In this document: positions 11,100 through 20,775 of the stretch, piece by piece | Position numbering within the stretch: position 1 is the first letter of the stretch | Layout of the letters: each line of letters starts with the position of its first letter | DNA from: Aspidapion aeneum | Lineage: Eukaryota > Arthropoda > Insecta > Coleoptera > Brentidae | Direction: 5' to 3' | Assembly (NCBI GenBank): GCA_963576565.1 | Contig: OY755042.1 | Location: 9,745,813-9,809,812 of the forward strand | Length of the DNA stretch: 64,000 nt | Made by a program: the position numbers and the translations under genes | Notes under the pieces: model-generated | The model's database searches: none | Told to the model about the DNA's origin: nothing | The model's input: only the letters and a program-made list of their open reading frames with translations

Positions 11100-11650
11100 A
11101 GTGTGTCCACGAATTTAGTTCGGGTAAGGTATAAATGACAACAAATTCTCGATTTAGATTCTGATTTTTTTGATGATCGCTCCTGCTGGATCTTAAACTA
11201 ACATGTTAAGAAAATAAGCCAAATCAATCAATATACAGGGTGGTTTAGCAGGTTGATTCGATAAAAAGTGTTAAAAGTAAAGTCCCTTTGTTTTAAGAGA
11301 TATCAGAAAAGTTTATTAAGAAAGGTTCTTCAGAATTAAAAGTTACAGCTGATTCTCAATTTTCAGAAAAATCAGGTAAAAATCGTCTAAAGAAAAATCA
11401 AAGAAGGCTGATTTTTCTGAAAATTGAGAATCTGCCGTAACTTTTGATTCTAAACAACTCATTTTTATAAGTTTTTCCGATATCTTCTAAATAAACGGTA
11501 CTTTACTCTTAACACTTTTTATCAAATTAACTTACTAAACCACCCTGTATAATAATTGATTTATCTGCTTTTTTTAACATATCAGTTTGAGACCAAGCAG
11601 CCGCGATCCCCAGAAATTTTTTGACAGAACTATTGTTGCCGTGTAGTATA
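11100..11650. mobile_element. Foldback around an ACAGGGTG TIR pair
   Basis: The inner, best-preserved part (11235-11548) begins ACAGGGTGGTTTAG and ends with the near complement CTAAACCACCCTGT. Pairing continues outwards on both sides (for example AACATGTTAAG near 11202 against the AACATATCAG region near 11577, and ATGATCGCTCCTGCTGG against CCAAGCAGCCGCGATC). The whole palindrome is roughly 550 bp. No coding sequence. TA-rich flanks would fit a Tc1/mariner-type MITE. Confidence 0.65.
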
Positions 11651-12213
11651 TCACTTTATACTAAATAAGGGTCGTCGATTTTAAAAATTCTATAATAAAT
11701 GACATATGTCTAAATTTGGTAATTTTTTTTTCCAAAACATGTAATTTTATATCACTAAGCTAGTTTTAAAATATAATTTACAAAAAAAAATACAGTTCAT
11801 TTACTTGTTAAAGATGGCGGCGGAAAAATTAAATAAAAAGTTTTTTTTTATTTGAAGGTTAACAAAAAAACCGGATAAAACAAGACATCTCGTTAAGAAA
11901 AACACACATTCTATAAAAATCTAAAAAAAGTTGACACATGTCCCATACCGGGTGATTGACCATATCTTCGTGGTTAAGGAAAATTGTAACAACAATTTGC
12001 CTATTTCCGAGATAAAGGAAAGGCAGAATTCACCTCAATAGCAAAGTGAAAGAGAAATTAAAATTTACTTCCCGGCATAATAGGGACTTATTGCAAAAAA
12101 GCTAGGCTGTAATGGTGTAAAGCAGAATTCTGACAGCTTCAAATAAAAACTGATAGTTAATTTTTAAAATGAACATACCAAAGTCGAATTTAAATAGTGT
12201 CGTTAAAAACCAA

Positions 12214-12298
12214 ATAGTGACAAGCTAACCCGATAGTGACAAGCTAACCCGAAAGTGTCAAGCTAACCTGATAATGACAAGTTAACCCGATAGTGACA
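12214..12298. repeat. 19-bp minisatellite, about 4.5 copies
   Basis: Direct repeats of ATAGTGACAAGCTAACCCG with a few substitutions per copy, located inside the disrupted MITE. The undisrupted copy at 626-881 lacks them, so they arose after that family dispersed, or in a subfamily. Confidence 0.85.
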
Positions 12299-12800
12299 GA
12301 TAAACATAAATCAGACAAACATTTAATATATGACTTTAATATTTAATTAGTGTTTCACAACAAGTGGGGAATACCACTTCATATGTTTTTGTTTATTTTC
12401 ATTTGTTTTTTCTAATTTCACTTCTTTTTATTTAGTTATCTAACATACTACTGCTGTAACTAGAAAGATTAAAAATAAACATTTATTTATTTATTTAAAA
12501 AAACTAAGATGTTTATTTTGCATTAATTAAGGAAAGCAGTATTTAGTTGGGTTTATATAGAAAATAAAGGCCGTATGGTAGACACTTACCTAAAAATAGT
12601 GTTTAATTAAACATAAGTTAAAACAAGACATGTAAACGTGACAAACTATAAAATTCGCGAAAATGCAACATGGACATTTTTTGGTTCCCGCAACGACTCG
12701 GCAAGAGAAGGGAGCAGAGAGTTGATCACAGAGCTCACGAAGAGACACATGTGTGAATCGAGTATCACAGTAGAGCGCTCGATAACAGGTAATCATTAAT

Positions 12801-13481
12801 AACAAGACGCTAGCCCTACCAAGTCCACTTCCAATCTCTGACTTCGCATGCGTAGATCTACCAATATTATTTACCTCATGTATTAGAATAGATGTACAGG
12901 GTCATTTTCACTTGAATGATTCTAACCACATGAAAATAGAAAGTTTCAATAACCTAACGAAACCTAATCAGATCTAACCGAACCAAACCAAACCAAACTA
13001 AACCAATATATTTTTTCAAAAAAAAAACTTTCCTGACCTCCTACCCGGGATCCTAGAGGATGTGAATCCGAACCGGACCGTACCGAACCGAACCTATCCC
13101 AACCCCTTACCCTACCCAACTAAACCTAATTAGCAGTACGTGTTGTAGTTTAGTTTGGTTAGGTTAGGTTTGGTTCAGTTTAGTTAGGTTCGGTTTGGTT
13201 CGGTTCGGATTCACATCCTCTAGGATCCCGGGCAGGAAGTCAGGAAAGTTTTTTTTTGAAAAAAATTATTGGTTCAGTTTCCTTTGGTTCGGTTCGGTTA
13301 GATTTGATTAGGTTTTGTTAGGTTAGGTTTTTGAAACTTTCTATTTTCATGTGGTTAGAATAATTCAAGTAAAAATCACCCTGTATTCATCTATTCTAAT
13401 ACATGAGGTAAATAATATTGGTAGATCTGCGCATGCGAAGTCAGGGATTGAAAGTGGACTTGGTAGGGCTAGTGTCTTGTA
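12801..13481. mobile_element. Foldback element with pentamer-rich arms, copy 2
   Basis: A 681-bp palindrome of the same family as 9405-10077, nested in the MITE at 12079-13634. It has a perfect 8-bp duplication TCATTAAT (12793-12800 and 13482-13489). The left terminal T has changed to A. The pentamer arms and the CCCGGGATCCTAGAGGATGT block are conserved, and the palindrome centre around AGCAGTACGTG is intact. No coding capacity. Confidence 0.92.
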
Positions 13482-13701
13482 TCATTAATACAGTCCATTC
13501 AGTCTAGTGTCGCGATATCACTGAAAATCGTGACCACCGTATATTAAAAGATCATAGCTGATCTTACAATGTGAAGGTGTCAAAATACTGTCTGGCGCTA
13601 CTACCGCCTGGATTTATATCAATAAGTCCCTAATGTCACTGTATAAAAGCGTAAAAAGGATAATGCTTGAGGTGGAAGAGCTCTAGACCCTCTAAGAGGT
13701 A

Positions 13702-14098
13702 ATTGGGACAATTTGCCACCATCTAGTTGCCGCCGCCCCAACTCGACGTCGACTTAACTCGCCGTCGACTCAACTCGCCGTCGACTCAACTGCCGGACCA
13801 ACCCACCGCCTTGGTTTTAGTTGGTAACTTTATTTATTTTGTTTAGTTTTATTTTATTAAGAAATATTTTTTAAATCTCGTTTTTGTGTTCAAAAACAAT
13901 TTTAAATTGCAACAAAGTTAGGTTAGCGCCAAATTCATCTTCTCACAAGGAGGAAAAGGGACTCAAGAAAAAGCAAGTTAGGTTAAAGAGTTCTAAATTA
14001 ATAAATTGGCATACTAAAATCTTGGCAGCTGATTGGAGTTGTCGACGAGTCGGGTCGGCGCTGCTGGCGGCGAACTGGCGGCGCATAATTGTCCTAGT
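13702..14098. mobile_element. GC-rich-ended element in the CD36 intron
   Basis: The left part has a GGGACAATTTGCC start followed by about three copies of a 16-bp unit, AACTCGCCGTCGACTC. The right part has GTCGACGAGTCGG and GGCGGCGAACTGGCGGCGC before AATTGTCCTAG. It resembles the element at 2550-3240, with AT-rich DNA between the GC-rich ends. It stops about 70 bp before the acceptor of the CD36 terminal exon. Confidence 0.55.
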
Positions 14099-14166
14099 TG
14101 TTGTTAATTTGATACTTAATCCACATGATGCGAATATTTATTTAATACGTATTTTGTTTATTTCAG

Positions 14167-14500
14167 AATGTATCAAGACGTTCCCAAAGTCTTCATTCCC
14201 ATATTTTATTTTACTCAAAAAGTCAACTTAAAAGACGATTTGGCAGCAAACTTAAGAACAATTCAGAGCCTTCCGGAATACGCTAACTATATCTCTTTGA
14301 TATTTTTGTGCATCGGCTCAATCTTTATTCTGTGGGGATTCTGCTCAATATTTTGTTGTTCAAAATGGCGACAAAACCGTCAGCAAAAAGAAAAGGAGAA
14401 GATTTACAAACTTACAATGGAACAGGTGATTCCTTTAAATGAAAAACTAGAAATTGAACAAAATGGAATTTACCCTGATATATCAAGACGAATCGACTGA
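14167..14500 (+). CDS. Terminal exon, CD36-family scavenger receptor
   Basis: The exon follows the acceptor TTTATTTCAG and ends at a TGA codon. With the carried AC it reads T-MYQDVPKVFIPIFYF and continues for about 110 codons. In order it shows the membrane-proximal VPKVFIPIFYFTQKV motif typical of the family (the place of PV-x-W/F-F-E in other members), an amphipathic LRTIQSLPEYANY stretch, a membrane helix of about 24 residues (SLIFLCIGSIFILWGF onwards), a juxtamembrane Cys pair (FCCSKW), and a short basic tail rich in K, R and Q that ends in ISRRID. This matches the second transmembrane helix and cytoplasmic tail of class B scavenger receptors, which carry lipid ligands at membranes. Compared with its AT-rich surroundings this exon is clean and uninterrupted, so I take it to be a live host gene. 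Subfamily (croquemort-, emp- or SNMP-like) is not determinable. Confidence 0.87.
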
Positions 14501-14624
14501 ACGAAATTCGTAAACCTATGCAGTTCCTGCTTAATGCCAATTTACAGCATCTGTACAACAGTGGAATGAACCGTCAAATGTTGGAATGTCTTCGATTTGA
14601 ATTCCTTTGTTTTTCCAAGATACG
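14501..14624 (+). other. Start of the CD36 3' UTR
   Basis: Unique sequence directly after the stop codon, with no AATAAA. The next 1.29 kb is transposon-derived (14625-15912), so either the 3' UTR runs through that insertion or an unrecognised polyadenylation signal is used. An AATAAA lies within the second transposon copy near 15782. Confidence 0.45.
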
Positions 14625-15912
14625 TTAGAGCCAAATACGTTAGAGCATAAATATGGGGCATACCCATGCATTCTCACACGCGATAATTCTTAATGTTCCT
14701 TTTTTCGGCTAGACAGGATATTGGTTACTGCGCATGCGTCAATTTTGGTGGTTTTGTAACATACTCCGTTACGTCACTAAATTATTTGACAATTATCAAA
14801 TATTTAGGGTTATGTCTATTATTTTTTTCTAAAAACTAGTTAAATGGGTGAAAATTTATCAAATTGTGGATTTATTTTGTAGTTTTTCTGAAACTAATTG
14901 TGCAGATTTATTGTGGACACCATAGAGACTGTTTAATAGCATCTATAGACCACTCTTAACTTTATTAACAAATTATAAAGAAAAATACACGTAGTTACCT
15001 ATGAAATGGCACTGCCTTACTTCTTCCGGACATTTTTCCACAAACCCCACATTTTACGTGAAATATTTCCCATTTTTCACAGAGAAAAACATAATTTTAC
15101 ACGACAAACACAAAACACGGTAAAATTTGAAGATGGCATTCACTCACATAGCAGCTGTGTGTCTACATGACAAAACACACGCATGCGCACTTGAAAATTC
15201 GCCTCCGCGAATTTAAATTTGCCATTGCTTTCAAAGCCAGCTATGAGGGCTTAACTTTTCGATTCTTTGAACATGTATTTATGCTAGAACGTACTTAGTT
15301 AGATCATAAATATGGGGCATTCACACACGGGATGCTTAAAGCCAGGATCCCCACTTAGTTCCTTTTTCGAGTAGACATGATTTAGGTAACTGCGCATGTG
15401 TCTGTTTTGGTGGTTTTGGCAAGTACTCCGTTACTTCACTACATTACTTGACAATTGTCAAAAATTTAGGGTTATGTCTATTATTTTTTTCTAAAAACTA
15501 GTTGATTGGGTGAAAATGTATAAAATTGTAAATGAGAATTGTAGTTTTTCTACAAATAATAGTACTTTACTGTGGACACCATGAAGAGTATTTAGTGGCA
15601 TCTATAAACCACTCTTAACTTTAGTAATAAATTATAAAGAAAAATACAAGTATTTACCTATGGAATGGCACTCTCTTGCTTCTCCTGGACATTTTTCCAC
15701 AAACCACCAATTTTTTACGTGAATTATTTCCCATTTTTGACAGAAAAAAACGACGACAAACGCAAAACACCGCAGAATATAAATAAACAACAAATATGGC
15801 GTCTACCCACACATCAGCTGGGTGTCTTTGTGACAAAACACATGCGAATTTAAAAATGCAAGCTACGAGTGCTTTTCGATTTTTTAAACATGTATTTATG
15901 CCTTAACGTATT
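14625..15912. mobile_element. Two adjacent copies of a TIR element (about 650 bp each)
   Basis: Copy 1 (about 14625-15290) starts TACGTTAGAGCATAAATA and ends TATTTATGCTAGAACGTA. Copy 2 (about 15291-15912) starts TTAGATCATAAATATGG and ends ATTTATGCCTTAACGTA. The two are in the same orientation and align along their length, including GGGTTATGTCTATTATTTTT, CACTCTTAACTTTA and GACATTTTTCCACAAACC. Copy 2 has lost about 40 bp. They lie head to tail immediately downstream of the CD36 stop codon, so they may be transcribed as part of its 3' UTR. An open stretch exists in copy 2, but not in the same frame in copy 1, so I do not call a gene. Confidence 0.7.
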
Positions 15913-16442
15913 TGCTTTTTCCTATATACATCACACGAACTAAGCAAGGATGAACGTTATAATATTTTTATACAACTGTATAAAATATTTAAGAGTATAC
16001 AGTGTAAATAATAAGTTTTTGTATATAATTATGTAAGTATAATCCAAGTTATTTTTATAAAATATTTTGATTTTTTAAAATAATTTTATATGCCATTTTT
16101 AACCGAAGCTATCCAAGATAAGTGAATTATATCTTTTAACATGTTTTTTTACATACCTGAACAAAACTGTGCTTTTAAATATTTATTTATTTAAAAATGT
16201 ACAAAAAAATGGCCTTAATTTACTTTTAAGCGGGCAAGAATTCAATGAAAAATCTCATTATAACAAAAAAGAGGGAAATGTTGAATGACAATTAGGATTA
16301 GGGAGATTTTTAAAATAAAGAATTTAAGATTTTTTAATTTTGTAAAATGTCTAATTTTTTTTATTTTTCCACTGCCTATTTTACAAAATCTGGACCTGTA
16401 ACCGATCTTTTACTAGTTTTTTTTGTTTATCAAGTATAATAC
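15913..16442. other. AT-rich, nothing recognised
   Basis: Very AT-rich DNA with no open frame of note. It could contain the end of the CD36 transcript: there are AATAAA-like strings (for example TTAAAATAAAG near 16311), but nothing decides between them. Confidence 0.35.
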
Positions 16443-16665
16443 CTCCATTGAAATTCTTTGCTTGAAACTCCTAGACAATGATTGTGTAGAAATAAAATTT
16501 TGGACTTCCATTGTCTTTATTTATTTTAAAACTCGACGTTTCGGTTAGTAAGTATCTCCAGCCGTTATCAAGTGTTAACGGTTAGAGATACTTACTAACC
16601 GAAACGTCGTGTTTTAAAATAAATAAAGACAATGGAAGTCTAAAATTTTATTTCTCCATTGAAAT
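16443..16665. repeat. Palindromic insertion with GACGTTTCGG arms
   Basis: Arms of about 75 bp (16489-16563 against 16579-16654) are near-perfect inverted copies that include GACGTTTCGGTTAGTAAG and its complement. A 12-bp direct repeat, CTCCATTGAAAT, flanks the whole unit at 16443-16454 and 16654-16665, which suggests that it arrived as one insertion. GACGTTTCGG-type ends are frequent in Penelope-like retroelements, so a rearranged 3' end of such an element is my best guess. I find no hammerhead ribozyme core. Confidence 0.6.
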
Positions 16666-16727
16666 GTTACCTAAAAAATTTCATAAAGAGGCACGCGCTA
16701 CAGTAAACATAATAACCAATATTTGGG

Positions 16728-17051
16728 ATTTTTAAAAGTATATGCAAGCATCAAAAATCTATTTTAAAAGTTTAGGAAATTATCATTATTTTAAGCACGA
16801 CTACTATTCTAATGTCTGCAAGCCAGCGACAAGTACTACCTGCACCCTTTAACAATGGGTTTCACACTTCAAATTTTATTACAGTTTTTTATATGGCATT
16901 TTTGAATAAGACAACTTTAATAATATTTATTTCCACTAGAAGTGACTTGTCGCTGGCTTGCAGACATTAGAATAGTAGTCGTGCTTAAAATACTGATAAT
17001 TTCCTAACCTTTTAAAATAGATTTTTGATGCTTGCATATACTTTTAAAAAT
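16728..17051. repeat. Long inverted repeat, about 105-bp arms
   Basis: The left arm (16728-16832) and right arm (16943-17051) are almost exact inverted copies, running from TTTTTAAAAGTATATGCAAG to GCCAGCGACAAGT and back. The spacer is about 110 bp. Transcription through it would give a long, nearly perfect hairpin. No target duplication is evident. Confidence 0.8.
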
Positions 17052-17409
17052 TGCAATATCCAGTTGTGTTCAAAAAGAGTTTTCCCGATGACAAATACGT
17101 CTAGATTTCTTACCTCTCAACGTTGCGTTCAGCTACTCATATCCACAACGTTGCCAGGACGTTGCTGGTCCCATATAATATAGTACACAAGGTGCCGCAA
17201 AAGTCAAACCTGCAACTGATTTATCAACGTTTTTCCGGCCAATCTCGCAACGCTGGCGCTGAAACAACGGTTAAAAAAATCGATTTACTATTCAAACTTA
17301 TAAGCTCTGCTTGGACAATCTGCCATTTGAATTTCAATCTGCAGCCCTTTTTTCTGTTTTCTTTCGTGGAAAACACTAATTTAAAAAAAACACCAATTAA
17401 GAAACAGAA

Positions 17410-17745
17410 CAATCGTGAAAAACAGAATAACCGTGAAATAAATGGGAAAATCCGCCATTTTGGAACCGCCATTTTGATTTTTTAAAAGTTTAAGTTTGAA
17501 ATCATAATTTTATTAATTTCTTTAATAAAAAAATGTTGAATTGTATACCAACCACCAAATACCTAGTTGGAAAAGTTTGAAAAAAGTTATAACCAAACAA
17601 ATAAACAAATATATTATATGAAGTCAAGCTAAATAAAAATGTTTAAACAATTGCCAATGATAATATCATAAAACAAAAAATCTCGCGGCGAATTGTCCCC
17701 GGTATCAGCCGCCTCGAATTGTTTCCCTCCCCTCTACCCAGATAA
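17410..17745. mobile_element. Right half of a GC-rich-ended element
   Basis: From the CCGCCATTTTGGAACCGCC region to GCGGCGAATTGTCCCC (about 17690) this follows the right half of the element at 2550-3240, including TGAAGTCAAGCTAAATA and TGTTTAAACAATT. The left terminus is not visible, so it is a truncated copy. Open stretches at 17123-17485 and 17806-18012 cross it and are not genes. Confidence 0.6.
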
Positions 17746-17978
17746 AATATATACAAACAGCATAACATCTGAAGAGACAAGCCACAGAACACCAATATCG
17801 ATCGGTTGTTTTTATTTTGGATGGTTGCAAGTCGTCTTGAAACATTGAAATCGACACCTCTTGACGTGTCGCTGTTTTCCATAGGCGGGGAAGGGAGGGC
17901 TCATTTCCCCAGTCGTGTAGAAATCGGGGCACAAAATGCAAAATATGAGAACCGACATTTCGCTATTGAATTCTACAA

Positions 17979-18478
17979 TATAGTTTTTGCAAAGTCAGTT
18001 GAACAAAGATAAAAGCCGACCATCGGCATATCCTTTAAAGAAAGTGACATAGGCGGCGGTAGATATACCCATGAAAATTATTTCATTTAATTATGGCGTA
18101 AACTGAAGAAATAAAAATAGATAATAAAACTTTCTATTCCTACACCTACAGAAACGACACTGGTTTAATTTCTAACTCTGCATACAGCCGACTAAAGGGG
18201 TCCCGAAAAGAACACCTGAAAGCAATTAAAAGCGTATCTCAAAAAAATCAGCCAATCAGGTGCCGTCCATCCACCTGGGCTTGGTCGGTCGGGAAACAAA
18301 TACTTTGTGGTCGGACCGCAAAGAGCCGCGCCTTTTCTCTGTCGGTAGGGTTGAAATTATACCAGGAAGATTTTATATGAATTTCGATAACTTTTGAAGG
18401 GCAGAATGAAGCAAAATTTCATGAAATCGATAGAACCCCGTATTAGGAGGTATTTCAATTGACTTTGCAAAAACAATA
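17979..18478 (+). mobile_element. MITE with GCAAAGTCA TIRs, copy 2
   Basis: Starts TATAGTTTTTGCAAAGTCA and ends TGACTTTGCAAAAACAATA. It is collinear with 6061-6546, including ATCCTTTAAAGAAAGTGACA and GAAGATTTTATATGAATTT. About 500 bp, no coding sequence. Confidence 0.78.
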
Positions 18479-18979
18479 CACGGAATGCGGCTCCTGTACC
18501 CGTAAAAGATGCTCATTTATTCCTATGTTGCGATTTTCACACTTTTTTGATAATTTAAAAAAAAAACAAAAGCAGTAAGTAATGAAACTTTTTTTTTAAT
18601 TATGCGGTCAATTTTTTTCAGGAAAAACTATTTTTTTTGGAAGAAACTTTCATAATGCCATATTAAACACAATTGATTTCTTGATATTTTTTATTAATTA
18701 AAAATGTCTTTACGAGACATATTAATAAAATATCATTATTATTGTTACAAATTTAAGTTATTTAAATTTTGTAGTTAGAATTTATTTAGGTTTAGTGTAG
18801 TATTAGGTTAAATTATCTTATGGTTGTATTCTTAGTCTAGGTTTTAGTTGCGTTATCTATGACTTACACTCGTACTCGGACGCGGACCTTTTAGAAGAAA
18901 CTAGTATACTCGTGAATCGAACAAGGATAGATAATTCGCGAAAGTACGCAGACCCTATACCCTAAAATTGCAAACTAAA
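18479..18979. other. AT-rich, nothing recognised
   Basis: No open frame, hairpin or repeat of note. TTTAGG-like words near 18789-18805 are too few to be telomeric sequence. Confidence 0.4.
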
Positions 18980-19940
18980 ATAATGTGCCGGTGGCAAATT
19001 GACCCGGCGACGGCGAGTGGGTTCGGCGGCTAATCGGTTGGTCATACGATAAGGTATGTTTTTTCGAAAAATTCTCAATTATGCCGATTTTTATTTTTGA
19101 CTGCGGGATGTTTTATGAAAAATGTATTTAGGTATACATAGTGGCTTAAAATTAAATTATGACCACCAGTTTTATATTGTCAAATATAACACCTATTCTT
19201 ATTTATATTTTAAATTGTGCTTTAACTTCTTGGTAAAAAAAGTACAAAAAAATTAAAATGTAAGTATTTTTTTCAGTTTTAGTAAATTGTTTCATTTATT
19301 TTTGTTCTTCCCTATCTATACATGCACTTCCTAGAAAAAAAAATGTTTAACATAAAAGTCTATAAAATTAAATAATAATATCATTTAAATTTTAATTAAA
19401 CTAGTGTTCAAATGCTATTTAGATTGATTCGTGTAACTTGTATTATTAATGGCCCCCTAACTACAAAAAAAACCAAACTTTGCCAATTTGGTAAAGTTCG
19501 AAGGCCTGCTTAGGCAATCTTACAAGCTGTCTCATCACAAATTTAAATTATAAACAAAATATTTATTTGCTTTTAGATAAGTTACAACCTAATTTTTTTG
19601 TTAAGTCAAGATTAGTTTTTTCACTACTTAGTAACAAATGTATGCAAAAGTTTTGTATTTCATAATTTTGGTTTACCGAACGATAGATAGTATTATAGAA
19701 GATAAGGCATTGTTTATATAACATTAAAGGATTGAAAAAATACTTATTTCGGCTATTTTATAAAAAAAGGCTACAAAAACAAAACCCGCCGCGGTTGATT
19801 CGCCACCATGTCAACACGCCGCTAGACGAACTCGCCGCCACCGCGACGCGAACTCACCTTTGTCGGCCTAATGCGCTGCCCGAACAATTCACTGCCGTCA
19901 TAGTTTTAGCTTCCAATTTTATTCATTAGAAACTGCAGCA
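18980..19940. mobile_element. Probable GC-rich-ended element, long form
   Basis: The left end at about 18980 (GTGCCGGTGGCAAATTGACC, then GGCGACGGCGAGTGGG) and the right end at about 19785-19905 (CGCCGCGGTTGATTCGCC, then GAACTCGCCGCCACCGCGAC) carry the same kind of GC-rich modules as 2550-3240 and 13702-14098, around an AT-rich core of nearly 0.8 kb. Exact ends and a target duplication were not found. Nothing else is visible in the core. Confidence 0.45.
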
Positions 19941-20176
19941 CGGCGAAAGGAAGGGTAATGTTTTTCGATTGTTGTATGTATGTAAGTAAATATGTTTGTG
20001 TCACGCTAGAGGCTAAACGGGTGAACCGATTTTGAGAAAAAAGGTGTCCCCACTAAACACAAAAACATTTTAATAACGTCAAAATAATGTTTAATTTAAA
20101 GACATAACGTTAGGTTGGATGTTAGTTCTAACATCATATTCATAGTGAAAAAGAAGCTTAATAACCCGTTTTCTGA

Positions 20177-20620
20177 CTATAAACAACAAGTGAAATTAAA
20201 GAAAGAAAAATAAGAAAAAAAATTTCTGCTTCGGCCCGGGATCGAACCCGGGATCTCTTGCTATCTAGGCAAACATTCTAACCACTGAACTACCGAAGCC
20301 ATACATAAATTTTCGGAAAACTTCCATCTATGCAGGCTGCGGTGTCTCAATATAAGAACGAGAAATTCTCAGGGTATTAACTCGACCAAGTCATCCTACT
20401 GATCTCTTTAATTCTTCTTTCCCACTGTCAAAGGTATGATAACTCAAATTAGATGTAAAGAATCAACGTCTGAAAGCATGAGATCACCTTTTCGTGTGTT
20501 AAAATTTCTGATCGCAAAATGGGCGATTGCCAATATAATTATCAAATACCAAATTGCAAATAATGCAAGGACCTAAAACTATAAACAACAAGTGAAATTA
20601 AAGAAAGAAAACTTTTTTAT
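20177..20620 (-). repeat. tRNA-bearing 403-bp repeat, copy A
   Basis: A repeat unit bounded by ATAAACAACAAGTGAAATTA at 20179 and again at 20581, giving a 402-bp period. The same period separates the two + strand copies at 26.3-26.8 kb. The unit holds a tRNA-like fold (20228-20300), the stretch CTCAGGGTATTAA and a TGCAAATAATGCAAGGACC block. The right boundary is followed by an inverted partial copy of the border (CTTTCTTTACTTTGTTGTTA). Confidence 0.75.
20228..20300 (-). tRNA. tRNA-like sequence in repeat, copy A
   Basis: Read on the minus strand it starts GCTTCGGTAGTTCAGTGG and can form a cloverleaf: a 7-bp acceptor stem GCTTCGG/CCGAAGC, D arm, an anticodon stem TTTGC/GCAAG with the 7-base loop CTAGATA (anticodon AGA with U33), and a T arm with the consensus TTCGATC loop and one G-G mismatch. 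Both Pol III boxes are present. The variable loop is only about 5 bases, so it is not a normal serine tRNA despite the AGA anticodon. Because the sequence is embedded in a dispersed repeat, I think it is a tRNA-derived promoter rather than a working tRNA gene. Confidence 0.5.
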
Positions 20621-20723
20621 TATTTTTCTTTCTTTACTTTGTTGTTAATTGACTGTAAATGTGTTTGTAGAAATCCTCAATCAAAAAATTTTTGTAACTT
20701 AGTAAATAATACTCAAGGTATTC

Positions 20724-20775
20724 ACCGAACCGAACCGAACCGAACCGAACCGAACCGAACCGAACCGAACCGAAA
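20724..20775. repeat. (CCGAA)n microsatellite
   Basis: About ten perfect copies of the pentamer CCGAA, directly to the left of a giant foldback (20776-22050). The same pentamer in degenerate form fills the arms of the foldback family at 9405, 12801 and 62583. Confidence 0.95.

Larger units (their letters stand above)
12079..13634. mobile_element. Second copy of the 20-bp-TIR MITE, disrupted
   Basis: The ends AATAGGGACTTATTGCAA and CAATAAGTCCCTAAT match the MITE at 626-881, and the first 130 bp and last 90 bp follow that copy. The middle has been expanded to about 1.55 kb by a 19-bp minisatellite (12214-12298), unique AT-rich DNA (12299-12792) and a complete foldback element (12801-13481). 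Confidence 0.75.

Noticed and set aside
13884..14231. Open frame overlapping the CD36 terminal exon (MCSKTILNCNKVRL...)
   Set aside because: It reads through a GC-rich mobile element and the T-rich acceptor in a different frame from the clear CD36 reading; it is a shadow.
16489..16654. Hammerhead ribozyme in the GACGTTTCGG palindrome
   Set aside because: Penelope-like elements can carry hammerheads, but there is no CTGATGA core opposite the CGAAAC, so the catalytic core is missing.
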